A DNA stretch of 64,000 bases, from contig BMSM01000001.1 in NCBI GenBank assembly GCA_014649155.1, positions 708,273-772,272 of the forward strand, in the 5' to 3' direction. Within the stretch, counting starts at the first letter, position 1; each line of letters opens with the position of its first letter. Shown one piece after another: positions 45,953 to 54,977 of the stretch. A program made the translations under genes and the position numbers. The notes below the pieces were generated by a model. The model did no database searches. It worked only from the letters and a program-made list of their open reading frames with translations, and was not told the DNA's origin. The DNA is from Streptomyces griseoviridis (GTDB lineage Bacteria; Actinomycetota; Actinomycetes; Streptomycetales; Streptomycetaceae).

Positions 45953-45984
45953 TGAACCCCGGGTGCCCGTCCGCCCGGGGTTCA
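45953..45984 (+). terminator. Hairpin terminator after trpE
   Basis: Perfect 11-bp arms 45953-45963 and 45974-45984 with a 10-nt loop. The hairpin ends 3 bp before the -10-like GATAGT (45988-45993) of the next gene. Confidence 0.75.
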
Positions 45985-46000
45985 GGCGATAGTGGAGTAC

Positions 46001-46633
46001 GTGACTGCTGTTCCTCACCCCCGTACCGAAGCCGCGGGACCCGCCCGGTCCGGCCGCCGGAGCCTCGCCCTCGCGCTGCTGTCCGGCGCCCTCGGCGCGG
46101 CCGTCGCGCTGCTGGCCACCCGCCAGGAGTGGTCCCACGGCACCGCGTCGGTGGCCGGCGGCGACTTCCCCCTGACCGCCCGGGGCAGCGACGTCACGGG
46201 CGTCCCCGCGGCGCTCGCCATAGTCGGCCTCGCCGCGCTCGTCGCCGTCTTCGCCGTCCGCCGGGCCGGCCGCGTCGCCGTCGCCGCGCTGCTCGCGCTG
46301 AGCGGCGCCGGCATCATCGCCGCCGCCCTGGCCGGCGCCTCCGACAGCGCCGCCCTCGACGACCAGGCGGCGCAGGCCGCCGGTGCCACCTCGGCCACCG
46401 TCGACGCCCTCGGCCACACCGCCTGGCCCTATGTCGCGGCGGCCGGCGGCGCGCTGATCCTGCTCGCCGGACTGCTCGCCCTGCGCTACGGCCGCCGCTG
46501 GCCCGCCATGTCCGGCCGCTACGAGCGCTCCGGCGCCCCCCGCCCCCGCCGCACCGCCCGGCCCGCCGACCCCGAGCGCCCCGAGGAGCTGTGGAAGGCC
46601 CTGGACCGGGGCGAGGACCCGACCGGGGCCTGA
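46001..46633 (+). CDS. Trp-biosynthesis-associated membrane protein (TIGR02234 type)
   Basis: The 210-residue integral membrane protein is found with trp genes in actinobacteria. It has four hydrophobic segments (LALALLSGALGAAVALLA, AALAIVGLAALVAVFAV, VAVAALLALSGAGIIAAAL, YVAAAGGALILLAGLLAL), an extracellular QEWS loop, and a Pro/Arg-rich cytoplasmic tail ending EELWKALDRGEDPT. I chose GTG 46001 as GATAGT lies 7 nt upstream (leaderless); GTG 45992 is the alternative. Role unknown. Confidence 0.88.
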   Translation: MTAVPHPRTEAAGPARSGRRSLALALLSGALGAAVALLATRQEWSHGTASVAGGDFPLTARGSDVTGVPAALAIVGLAALVAVFAVRRAGRVAVAALLALSGAGIIAAALAGASDSAALDDQAAQAAGATSATVDALGHTAWPYVAAAGGALILLAGLLALRYGRRWPAMSGRYERSGAPRPRRTARPADPERPEELWKALDRGEDPTGA

Positions 46634-46786
46634 CCCGCGCGGCGCGCGGTTCGGCCACGTGCCCGGGGGCACCCGGAGGCACGCGGCACCGGCCGGCAAT
46701 GCACGTCCTCGCCCCGGCCCGCGTTGCGCACCCCAGCGCACGCCGCTCGCGCGCGTGCGGAAGAATGGGCCCGAGCGTCCTGCTCA

Positions 46787-46827
46787 GACACGTACACAGT
46801 GATACGTCCTTCGGGACACGTACACAG
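46787..46827 (+). repeat. Two 13-bp direct repeats upstream of the HGxxPAAW gene
   Basis: GACACGTACACAG occurs at 46787-46799 and 46815-46827, a 28-bp period, immediately before the ribosome site. The rest of 46634-46843 holds nothing I can call. Confidence 0.75.
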
Positions 46828-46843
46828 CAACGAGGAGCCAGCA

Positions 46844-47101
46844 ATGTCGGACAGCAGCCACGGCCACACCCCGGCGGCCTGGACCGGTGTCATCATCGCC
46901 TTCATCGGGTTCTGCGTCGCGGGCGTCTTCATGGTGGCGGCCCAGCCGGTGGGCTTCTGGGTCGGCATCGCGATCACCCTCCTCGGTGCGGTCGTCGGCG
47001 GGATCATGCGCATGATGGGCCTGGGCCAGCCGAAGGACACCCACCCGGTGCACAAGACCACCGAGCCCGGCCAGCGCCGGCCCGCCGACATCCAGGCCTG
47101 A
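46844..47101 (+). CDS. HGxxPAAW-motif small membrane protein
   Basis: The 85-residue protein contains the diagnostic N-terminal motif HGHTPAAW, then two hydrophobic segments (TGVIIAFIGFCVAGVFMVAA and GFWVGIAITLLGAVVGGIM) and a polar tail ending PADIQA. Families with this motif are widespread in Streptomyces between trpE and trpC; the role is unknown. It has a clear ribosome site (CGAGGAGCC), unlike its leaderless neighbours, and a duplicated 13-bp element just upstream. Confidence 0.85.
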   Translation: MSDSSHGHTPAAWTGVIIAFIGFCVAGVFMVAAQPVGFWVGIAITLLGAVVGGIMRMMGLGQPKDTHPVHKTTEPGQRRPADIQA

Positions 47102-47142
47102 CGGCACGGCCCGACCGGGCGCGACGCGCGGACGACTCGGCC

Positions 47143-47180
47143 GAGGGGCGGCCGGCACCCGAGTGCCGGGACCGCCCCTC
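47143..47180 (+). terminator. Hairpin terminator after the HGxxPAAW gene
   Basis: Arms 47143-47158 and 47163-47180 form 16 pairs with a GA bulge and a 4-nt loop. It lies just before the next gene's -10-like element. Confidence 0.75.
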
Positions 47181-47208
47181 ATGCGTGCCCAGGGGGCAGA
47201 ATGCGGCC

Positions 47209-47649
47209 ATGGACGCCGAAGCCGACCGCCGCGACCCGCGGCACCCGCCCGCCCGGGCCGCAGCCCGGCTGGCCGTCCCCGCCGGCCTGCTCGCCGCCGT
47301 CGCCGGGGCCTTCGCCTACGTCGGCGCCGTCGACCCCAACGAGCCCGGCCACTACCCCGTCTGCCCGCTGCTGCGCGTCACCGGCGTCTGGTGCCCCGGC
47401 TGCGGTGGCCTGCGCAGCGCCCACGCCGTCGTCCACGGGGACCTCCTGACCGCCCTCCACGCCAACGCGCTGGCCGTCGTGGGCTATGCGGCCCTGGCCG
47501 CCCTCTGGACCGTCTGGGTGGTCCGCGCCGCCCGCGGCCGCCCGTTCCGCGTCGGCCTGGCCCCCGCCCACCTGTGGACGCTGGGCGCGGTCGTCCTGGT
47601 CTTCACCGTTGTCCGGAACCTGCCGTTCGGTGGCCTGCTCCACCCTTGA
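47209..47649 (+). CDS. DUF2752 membrane protein
   Basis: The 146-residue membrane protein carries the DUF2752 signature CPGCGGLRSAH near residue 63-73, with an earlier cysteine in YPVCPLL. There are three hydrophobic segments. Function unknown; the paired cysteines could bind metal or be redox-active. CAGAAT (47197-47202) lies 6 nt before the ATG, so the transcript is probably leaderless. Confidence 0.85.
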   Translation: MDAEADRRDPRHPPARAAARLAVPAGLLAAVAGAFAYVGAVDPNEPGHYPVCPLLRVTGVWCPGCGGLRSAHAVVHGDLLTALHANALAVVGYAALAALWTVWVVRAARGRPFRVGLAPAHLWTLGAVVLVFTVVRNLPFGGLLHP

Positions 47650-47773
47650 TCGGCCCGAGAGCGTTCCGGTAAACGGGACGGCGGCCACCGGATGCGGGTC
47701 CCGTGCCCCGCGGCGGATACCATCGAATACGTAGTCGTACCGAGAACCGAACCGTCTGAAAGGGGGCCGCTCG

Positions 47774-48583
47774 GTGAGCGTGCTCGACGAGATCATCGAC
47801 GGAGTCCGTGCCGACCTCGCGGAGCGGCAGGCGCGGGTCAGCCTCGACGAGCTCAAGGAGCGCGCGGCCAAGGCCCCCGCGGCCCGGGACGGTGCCGCCG
47901 CCCTCAAGGGCGACGGTGTCAAGGTCATCTGCGAGGTCAAGCGCTCCAGCCCCTCCAAGGGCGCGCTGGCCGCCATCGCCGACCCCGCGGCCCTCGCCGC
48001 CGACTACGAGGCGGGCGGCGCCGCCGTCATCTCCGTCCTCACCGAGCAGCGCCGCTTCGGCGGCTCGCTGGCCGACCTGGAGGCCGTCCGCGCCCGGGTG
48101 GACATCCCCGTCCTGCGCAAGGACTTCATCGTCACCTCGTACCAGCTCTGGGAGGCCCGTGCCTACGGCGCCGACCTCGCGCTGCTGATCGTCGCCGCCC
48201 TGGACCAGCCCGCCCTGGAGTCGCTGATCGAGCGCGCCGAGTCCATCGGCCTCACCCCGCTGGTCGAGGTCCACGACGAGGACGAGGTCGACCGCGCCGT
48301 CGACGCCGGCGCCCGGGTCATCGGGGTCAACGCGCGCGACCTGAAGACGCTCAAGGTCGACCGCGGCACCTTCGAGCGGGTCGCCCCCGAGATCCCCGAG
48401 GGCCTGATCAAGGTCGCCGAGTCCGGCGTCCGCGGCCCGCACGACCTCATCGCCTACGCCAACGAGGGCGCCGACGCCGTCCTGGTCGGCGAGTCCCTGG
48501 TCACCGGCCGCGACCCCAAGACCGCGGTGGCCGACCTGGTGGCGGCCGGCGAGCACCCCGCACTGCGGCACGGCCGGAGCTGA
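47774..48583 (+). CDS. trpC: TrpC, indole-3-glycerol phosphate synthase
   Basis: TIM-barrel enzyme (269 residues) closing the indole ring from CdRP. It shows [13 protein letters not shown] with the catalytic lysines, [23 protein letters not shown] ([11 protein letters not shown]), [11 protein letters not shown] and [11 protein letters not shown] start after a GAAAGGGGG ribosome site. First gene of the trpC-trpM-trpB-trpA group; the 124 bp upstream should hold its promoter, but I see no clear elements. Confidence 0.96.
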   Translation: MSVLDEIIDGVRADLAERQARVSLDELKERAAKAPAARDGAAALKGDGVKVICEVKRSSPSKGALAAIADPAALAADYEAGGAAVISVLTEQRRFGGSLADLEAVRARVDIPVLRKDFIVTSYQLWEARAYGADLALLIVAALDQPALESLIERAESIGLTPLVEVHDEDEVDRAVDAGARVIGVNARDLKTLKVDRGTFERVAPEIPEGLIKVAESGVRGPHDLIAYANEGADAVLVGESLVTGRDPKTAVADLVAAGEHPALRHGRS

Positions 48584-48591
48584 CCTCCCGG

Positions 48592-48606
48592 TAAACTCGC
48601 TGCCGA
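48592..48606 (+). promoter_or_regulatory. Putative leaderless trpM promoter (-10 TAAACT)
   Basis: TAAACT (48592-48597) ends 8 nt before the trpM ATG, with no ribosome site between. This would give trpM-trpB-trpA an internal promoter. Confidence 0.4.
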
Positions 48607-48833
48607 TGTCCCTCACGCACACCCCGAGGACCCTCCGGGACCCGTACGCCCGCCTCGCGCGCGGCTGCCGGCCCCGGGGCTGCCGCGCGCCCGCCCGCCG
48701 GGTCCACGGCCGCCGGGTGCGCTACGTCATCGGTGACGAGCCCGGCCAGGTCAACGGCATGCGATGGCCTCGGCGCCCCGTGAGGGGCGCGGGGATCGGC
48801 GCGACCGGCCGCAACCGGCCCGCAGGCGCCTGA
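48606..48833 (+). CDS. trpM: TrpM (TrpX), small protein of the trp operon
   Basis: A 75-residue, Arg-rich protein between trpC and trpB. In S. coelicolor a small protein at this place (TrpM) modulates tryptophan synthesis and development. The conserved part here is RGCRPRGCRAPARRVHGRR and VRYVIGDEPGQVNGMRW. The last about 20 residues (from RPVRGAGIG) are encoded by a dispersed GC-rich repeat, so this C-terminus is probably newly acquired. Two cysteines lie in RGCRPRGCR. Confidence 0.82.
   Translation: MSLTHTPRTLRDPYARLARGCRPRGCRAPARRVHGRRVRYVIGDEPGQVNGMRWPRRPVRGAGIGATGRNRPAGA
48773..48830. repeat. Dispersed GC-rich repeat, copy C (inside trpM)
   Basis: In reverse orientation to copies A and B, with the shared core GGGGCGCGGGGATCGGCGCG. 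It extends the trpM reading frame up to its TGA. Confidence 0.75.
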
Positions 48834-48891
48834 CCACCCCGCCCCCACGGCGATCCGTGTCTTCTTCACACACTCACCGTGAGGCTCACGC

Positions 48892-50171
<1,280 letters not shown>

Positions 50172-50175
<4 letters not shown>

Positions 50176-50987
50176 GCGGCAACCTGCGTCTGCTGGACGA
50201 CACCCTCGCCGCGGCGAAGTCCGAGGGCCGCGCCGCCCTCATCGCCTACCTCCCGGCCGGCTTCCCGACCGTGGACGGCGGCATCGAGGCGGTCAAGGCC
50301 GCCATCGACGGCGGCGCCGACATCGTCGAGGTCGGCCTGCCGCACAGCGACCCGGTGCTGGACGGCCCCGTCATCCAGACCGCCGACGACATCGCCCTGC
50401 GCGGCGGCGTCCGCATCGCCGACGTGCTGCGCACGGTCCGTGAGGCGTACAAGGCCACCGGCAGGCCGATCCTGGTCATGACGTACTGGAACCCGGTCGA
50501 CCGCTACGGCGTCGAGCGCTTCACCGCCGAACTCGCGGAGGCGGGCGGCGCCGGGTGCATCCTGCCCGACCTGCCCGTGCAGGAGTCGGGACTGTGGCAG
50601 GAGCACGCCGAGAAGCACGGTCTGGCCACCGTCTTCGTCGTCGCCCCCAGCAGCAAGGACGAACGGCTCGCCCGGATCACCGCCGCGGGCACCGGCTTCG
50701 TCTACGCCGCCTCCCTGATGGGCGTCACCGGCACCCGGGAGACGGTCAGCTCGCAGGCCGAGGACCTGGTCCGGCGCACCCGCGCCACCACCTCCACCCC
50801 GGTCTGCGTCGGCCTCGGCGTCTCCACCCCGGCCCAGGCCGCCGAGGTGGCCCGCTTCGCCGACGGCGTGATCGTCGGGTCCGCGTTCGTCAAGCGGATG
50901 CTGGACGCCCCCGACCACGCGGCCGGCATCGAGGGCGTCCGCGCCCTCGCCGGGGACCTCGCCCGGGGCGTGCGCGCCCACGCGTAA
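50172..50987 (+). CDS. trpA: TrpA, tryptophan synthase alpha chain
   Basis: TIM-barrel subunit (271 residues) cleaving indole-3-glycerol phosphate to indole. Catalytic Glu is in [16 protein letters not shown] and catalytic Asp in ILPDLPVQE. The phosphate-binding end shows [13 protein letters not shown] and [13 protein letters not shown] start overlapping trpB. A hairpin terminator lies 20 bp after the stop. Confidence 0.96.
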
Positions 50988-51007
50988 CTCGTACGGGTGG
51001 ACCTGTG

Positions 51008-51036
51008 ACCGGGGAGGCGCGGTGCGCCTCCCCGGT
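51008..51036 (+). terminator. Terminator of the trpC-trpA group
   Basis: Perfect 13-bp stem (51008-51020 with 51024-51036) and GGT loop, followed by TCGTT. Confidence 0.85.
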
Positions 51037-51050
51037 TCGTTCTGCGGGGT

Positions 51051-51824
51051 GTGAGCGAGAAGAACCGAGAGGGAAAGCGCACCGCCCGCGAGCGGCTGGC
51101 GGTCGAGCGTGAGAAGCAGAAGAGCGCGGACAAGCGCCGGCGCACCCTGATCGTGGGCGCCACCGTCGTCGGCGTCCTCGGCGTCGCCGCGGCCATCGGC
51201 GTGGTCGCCGCCGAGGCGGGCAAGGACGACGGCGGCGAGGCGTCGGGCCCGGTCGTCGCGCCCTCGGGCGCCCAGGGCAAGGACGGTCTCGCGATCCCCG
51301 TCGGCGAGGAGAGCGCCAGGTCGACGCTCACCGTCTGGGAGGACTTCCGCTGCCCCGCCTGCAAGAACTTCGAACAGGCGTACCGGCCGGTGATCCACGA
51401 GCTGACCGAGGCCGGCCGGCTCAAGGTCGACTACCACCTGGCGACCATCATCGACGGCAACATGGGCGGCACCGGGTCCCGCACCGCCGCCAACGCCGCC
51501 GCCTGCGCCCAGGACGCCGGGAAGTTCACCGCGTACCACGACGTGCTCTACGACAACCAGCCCCGGGAGGTGGACGACGCCTTCGCCAGGACCGACAAGC
51601 TGATCGAGCTGGCCGGCAAGGTCGACGGCCTCGACACCCCCGCCTTCCGCCGCTGCGTCACCGAGGGCACGCACAACGCCTGGGTGGACAAGTCCGCCAC
51701 CGCCTTCCGCACGGGCGGCTTCACCGGCACGCCCACCGTCCTCTTCGGCGACAAGAACATCTACGCGGACCGGTCGATGACCCCGGCGAAGCTGAAGCGG
51801 ATGGTCCAGGACGAGAACAAGTAG
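51051..51824 (+). CDS. DsbA-family thiol-disulfide protein, membrane-anchored
   Basis: The 257-residue paralogue of the protein at 21820-22665, with the same plan: Lys/Arg-rich N-terminus, one membrane anchor (about 33-54), then an extracellular DsbA fold with CPAC at 101-104 and the cis-Pro loop in TGTPTVLFGDK. It may act on exported proteins. The start GTG 51051 sits 14 bp past the trp terminator, with CGGGG as a weak ribosome site. Confidence 0.9.
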   Translation: MSEKNREGKRTARERLAVEREKQKSADKRRRTLIVGATVVGVLGVAAAIGVVAAEAGKDDGGEASGPVVAPSGAQGKDGLAIPVGEESARSTLTVWEDFRCPACKNFEQAYRPVIHELTEAGRLKVDYHLATIIDGNMGGTGSRTAANAAACAQDAGKFTAYHDVLYDNQPREVDDAFARTDKLIELAGKVDGLDTPAFRRCVTEGTHNAWVDKSATAFRTGGFTGTPTVLFGDKNIYADRSMTPAKLKRMVQDENK

Positions 51825-51907
51825 GCGCAGCGGCCGCCGCCCGTTATGGACCCGTAGCCGGGCTGCCCGGCGCGGGCCCGGTCCGGCACGGTAGCGTCGA
51901 CCCTGCC

Positions 51908-52906
51908 ATGGAACTTGCCTTCATTCCCAGCCCGTCGCGCGGGGTGCTGCACCTCGGCCCCATTCCGCTGCGCGGTTACGCGTTCTGCATCATCATCGGC
52001 GTCTTCGTTGCCGTCTGGCTCGGCAACAAGCGCTGGATCGCCCGCGGCGGGCGGCCCGGCACGGTGGCCGACATCGCGGTGTGGGCCGTCCCGTTCGGCC
52101 TCGTCGGCGGCCGGCTCTACCACGTGATCACCGACTACGAGCTGTACTTCAGCGAGGGCCGGAACTGGGTGGACGCCTTCAAGATCTGGGAGGGCGGCCT
52201 CGGCATCTGGGGCGCGATCGCGCTCGGCGCGCTGGGCGCGTGGATCGGCTGCCGCCGTCGCGGCATCCCGATGCCCGCCTACGCCGACGCCGTCGCCCCC
52301 GGCATCGTGCTGGCCCAGGCGATCGGCCGCTGGGGCAACTGGTTCAACCAGGAGCTGTACGGCCGGGCCACCGACCTGCCCTGGGCGCTGGAGATCACCT
52401 CCACCGCCGACGGCCGGGTCCCCGGCACCTACCACCCGACGTTCCTGTACGAGTCGCTGTGGTGCGTCGGCGTGGCGGTGCTGGTGATCTGGGCCGACCG
52501 CCGTTTCACGCTGGGCCACGGCCGGGCGTTCGCCTTGTACGTCGCGGCGTACTGCGCGGGCCGGTTCTGGATCGAGTACATGCGCGTCGACGACGCCCAC
52601 CACATCCTGGGCCTGCGGCTGAACAACTGGACCGCGCTGCTGGTCTTCCTGCTGGCGGTGACGTACATCGTCGTGTCGGCGAAGAAGCGGCCGGGACGGG
52701 AGGCCGTGGTCGAGCCGGGCGCGGCGGACGACGCGGACGGTGCCGAGGGTTCCGAAAACCCCGAGGGCTCCGAGGGTTCTGAAAGCTCCGAGGGCTCCGA
52801 GGGTTCCGAGAGCGTCCAGGGCGAGAAGGCCGACGGCGCGGACGCCGGGAAGGGCGACGCCCGGAAGGACGCGGCCAACGGGGCCGGCCCGGCGAAGAAG
52901 GGCTGA
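51908..52906 (+). CDS. lgt: Lgt, prolipoprotein diacylglyceryl transferase
   Basis: Membrane enzyme adding diacylglycerol to the lipobox cysteine, the step before LspA. The Lgt signature GRWGNWFNQELYG lies near residue 140-152, with RGYAFCIIIG near the start and RFWIEYMRVDDAHH near the end of the core. The core ends at about 262. The last 70 residues are a Glu/Ser/Gly/Asp-rich tail built from EGSE/EGSES repeats, then GKGDARKDAANG. A -10-like TAGCGT lies at 51892-51897. Confidence 0.95.
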   Translation: MELAFIPSPSRGVLHLGPIPLRGYAFCIIIGVFVAVWLGNKRWIARGGRPGTVADIAVWAVPFGLVGGRLYHVITDYELYFSEGRNWVDAFKIWEGGLGIWGAIALGALGAWIGCRRRGIPMPAYADAVAPGIVLAQAIGRWGNWFNQELYGRATDLPWALEITSTADGRVPGTYHPTFLYESLWCVGVAVLVIWADRRFTLGHGRAFALYVAAYCAGRFWIEYMRVDDAHHILGLRLNNWTALLVFLLAVTYIVVSAKKRPGREAVVEPGAADDADGAEGSENPEGSEGSESSEGSEGSESVQGEKADGADAGKGDARKDAANGAGPAKKG

Positions 52907-52922
52907 CCGGCGGCAGTACGCG

Positions 52923-52956
52923 CGAGGGTGTCCAGGGATCGTCCTGGGCACCCTCG
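52923..52956. terminator. Bidirectional terminator between lgt and citE-like gene
   Basis: A 14-bp stem (52923-52936 with 52943-52956, one T-G pair) and 6-nt loop lie in the 62-bp gap between convergent genes. Confidence 0.8.
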
Positions 52957-52968
52957 TCCGCGTCCGGG

Positions 52969-53784
52969 TCAGGGACGGCGGGCCAGGGACAGCGTCCGCC
53001 GGGCCGCCGCGACCACCGCCGCGTCCACGAACCGTCCGTCCGGCAGCGCCTGGGCGCCCGGCTCCTGGGCCGCCGCCTTCAGCACCTCCTCGGCCGCGTC
53101 CAGCTCCGCCGCGCCCGGCAGGTACGCCCGTTCGATGACGGGCAGCTGCCGGGGGTGGACGGCGGCCCGGCCCAGGAAACCCAGGGCGCGGCCGTGCGCG
53201 CAGGACGCGGCCAGCCCCTCCAGGTCGCGGAGGTCGGGGTGGACCGACTGGCAGGGCGGGGCGAGGCCCGCCGCTCGGGCGGCCAGGACCAGCCGGGAGC
53301 GGGCGAAATCCAGACCCGCGTCGCCGCTCACGCCCAGGTCGGCGCGGAGGTCCGCCTCACCGAGGGCGACCCCGGCCACGGCGGGGTGCGCGCCGGCGAT
53401 CGGGTACGCCCGCTCCACGCCCAGCGCCGACTCCAGCAGCGCGTACAGCGGATGGCCGGGGGCGGTGGCGGCGACCCGGGCGACCTGCTCGGGCGCGGTC
53501 ACCTTGGGCAGCCGCAGCCCGGACAGACCGGGGAGCCCGGCGAGGACGGCCAGGTCGGCGGCGGCCAGCGGGCCGTCCAGGGCGTTGATCCGGACGTGCA
53601 CCGGGACCGGCTGGGGCGCGCCGAGCAGCTCGGCGGTGGCGGCGCGGGCGTACTCCTTGCGGTCCGGGGCGACCGCGTCCTCCAGGTCCACGATCACCAC
53701 GTCCGCCCCGGCCAGCAGTGCCCTGGCGACCACACGCGGGCGGTCGCCGGGGGCGTAGAGCCAGGTCAGCGGGGGCGGGGTCAT
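52969..53784 (-). CDS. CitE-like (HpcH/HpaI family) CoA-ester lyase
   Basis: TIM-barrel lyase (271 residues) of the citrate lyase beta/malyl-CoA lyase family. The characteristic start is LYAPGDRPR, then VIVDLEDAVAPDRKEYAR, HVRINALD, and the metal Glu/Asp pair LLESALGVE and ALGEADLRADLG. No CitD/CitF partners are nearby, so it probably cleaves a beta-hydroxyacyl-CoA rather than citrate. ATG overlaps the stop of the CoA-transferase gene (ATGA). Last gene of a six-gene coupled operon. Confidence 0.9.
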   Translation of the reverse strand: MTPPPLTWLYAPGDRPRVVARALLAGADVVIVDLEDAVAPDRKEYARAATAELLGAPQPVPVHVRINALDGPLAAADLAVLAGLPGLSGLRLPKVTAPEQVARVAATAPGHPLYALLESALGVERAYPIAGAHPAVAGVALGEADLRADLGVSGDAGLDFARSRLVLAARAAGLAPPCQSVHPDLRDLEGLAASCAHGRALGFLGRAAVHPRQLPVIERAYLPGAAELDAAEEVLKAAAQEPGAQALPDGRFVDAAVVAAARRTLSLARRP

Positions 53785-54977
53785 ACGGCACCGGTCTCCC
53801 GCAGCTCCTTCAGGTCGCCCGGGGTCAGGCCCAGCTCGGTGAGGACCTCCTCGGTGTCCGCGCCGTGCGGACGGCCCGCCCAGCGGATCGAGCCGGGGGT
53901 GGCCGAGAGCCGGAAGAGGACGTTCTGCATCCGGATCGGGCCCAGTTCGGGGTCGTCGACGGTGGTGACGGTGTCCAGTGCCTGGTACTGGGGGTCGGCC
54001 ATGACGTCCCGTACGTCCTGGACCGGGGCGACGGCCGCCTCGGCCGCATCGAAGGCGGCGAGCACCTCGGCGCGGGGGCGGCGGGCGATCCAGTCACCGA
54101 CCGCCGTGTCCAGCACGTCGGCGTGCCGGGCCCGGCCCGCGCCGCTCGCGAACCAGGGTTCCTCGGTCAGCTCGGGCCGTCCCACCAGGCGCATCACCCG
54201 CTCGGCCACCGACTGGGCGGAGGTGGAGACGGCGACCCAGGTGCCGTCGGCGGTGCGGTAGGTGTTGCGCGGGGCGTTGTTCACGGAGCGGTTGCCGGTG
54301 CGCGGCTGGACGTGGCCGAGCTGGTCGTACCAGAGGGGCTGGGGGCCGAGCACGGTCAGGATGGGTTCGATGATCGCCATGTCGACGACCTGGCCCTCGC
54401 CGGTGCGGTCGCGGGCGGCGAGCGCGGTCAGCACGGCGTACGCGGTGGCCAGCGCGGCGATGGAGTCGGCCAGGCCGAACGGCGGCAGGACCGGCGGGGC
54501 GTCGGGTTCGCCGGTCATCGCGGCGAACCCGCTCATCGCCTCGGCGAGGGTGCCGAAGCCGGGGCGGTGCGCGTACGGCCCGTACTGGCCGAAGCCGGTG
54601 ACGCGGGTGAGGACCAGGCGGGGGTTGACCCCGCGGAGGTCGTCCCAGCCGAGGCCCCAGCGTTCCAGGGTGCCGGGGCGGAAGTTCTCGACGACGACGT
54701 CGGCGCCGGCGGCGAGGCGGAGCAGGGTGTCCCGGCCGCCGGGCTTGGACAGGTCCAGGGTGATGGCGCGTTTGTTGCGGCCGAGCAGTTTCCACCACAG
54801 GCCGATGCCGTCCTTCGACGGGCCGTGGCCCCGGGACGGGTCGGGCCGCTCGGGGTGTTCGACCTTGACGACGTCGGCGCCGAAGTCACCGAGCATGGTC
54901 GCGGCGAGCGGGCCGGCGAAGAGCGTGGCGAGGTCCAGGACGCGCAGGCCCGCCAGGGGCGCGGGAGCGGGGGTCAT
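53781..54977 (-). CDS. Class III CoA-transferase (CaiB/BaiF family)
   Basis: The 398-residue enzyme moves CoA between acids. Family motifs are GLRVLDLATLFAGP, LGDFGADVVKVEHP, the region around VVENFRPGTLERWG, and GEGQVVDMAIIEP, which carries the conserved catalytic Asp. Substrates are unknown; together with the CitE-like lyase it could activate and cleave a carboxylic acid. ATG 54977 overlaps the stop of the upstream ADP-ribosylglycohydrolase gene. Confidence 0.92.
   Translation of the reverse strand: MTPAPAPLAGLRVLDLATLFAGPLAATMLGDFGADVVKVEHPERPDPSRGHGPSKDGIGLWWKLLGRNKRAITLDLSKPGGRDTLLRLAAGADVVVENFRPGTLERWGLGWDDLRGVNPRLVLTRVTGFGQYGPYAHRPGFGTLAEAMSGFAAMTGEPDAPPVLPPFGLADSIAALATAYAVLTALAARDRTGEGQVVDMAIIEPILTVLGPQPLWYDQLGHVQPRTGNRSVNNAPRNTYRTADGTWVAVSTSAQSVAERVMRLVGRPELTEEPWFASGAGRARHADVLDTAVGDWIARRPRAEVLAAFDAAEAAVAPVQDVRDVMADPQYQALDTVTTVDDPELGPIRMQNVLFRLSATPGSIRWAGRPHGADTEEVLTELGLTPGDLKELRETGAV

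Noticed and set aside
46634..46843. Hidden gene in the 210-bp gap
   Set aside because: I found no frame with a ribosome site; the stretch has only the duplicated 13-bp element.
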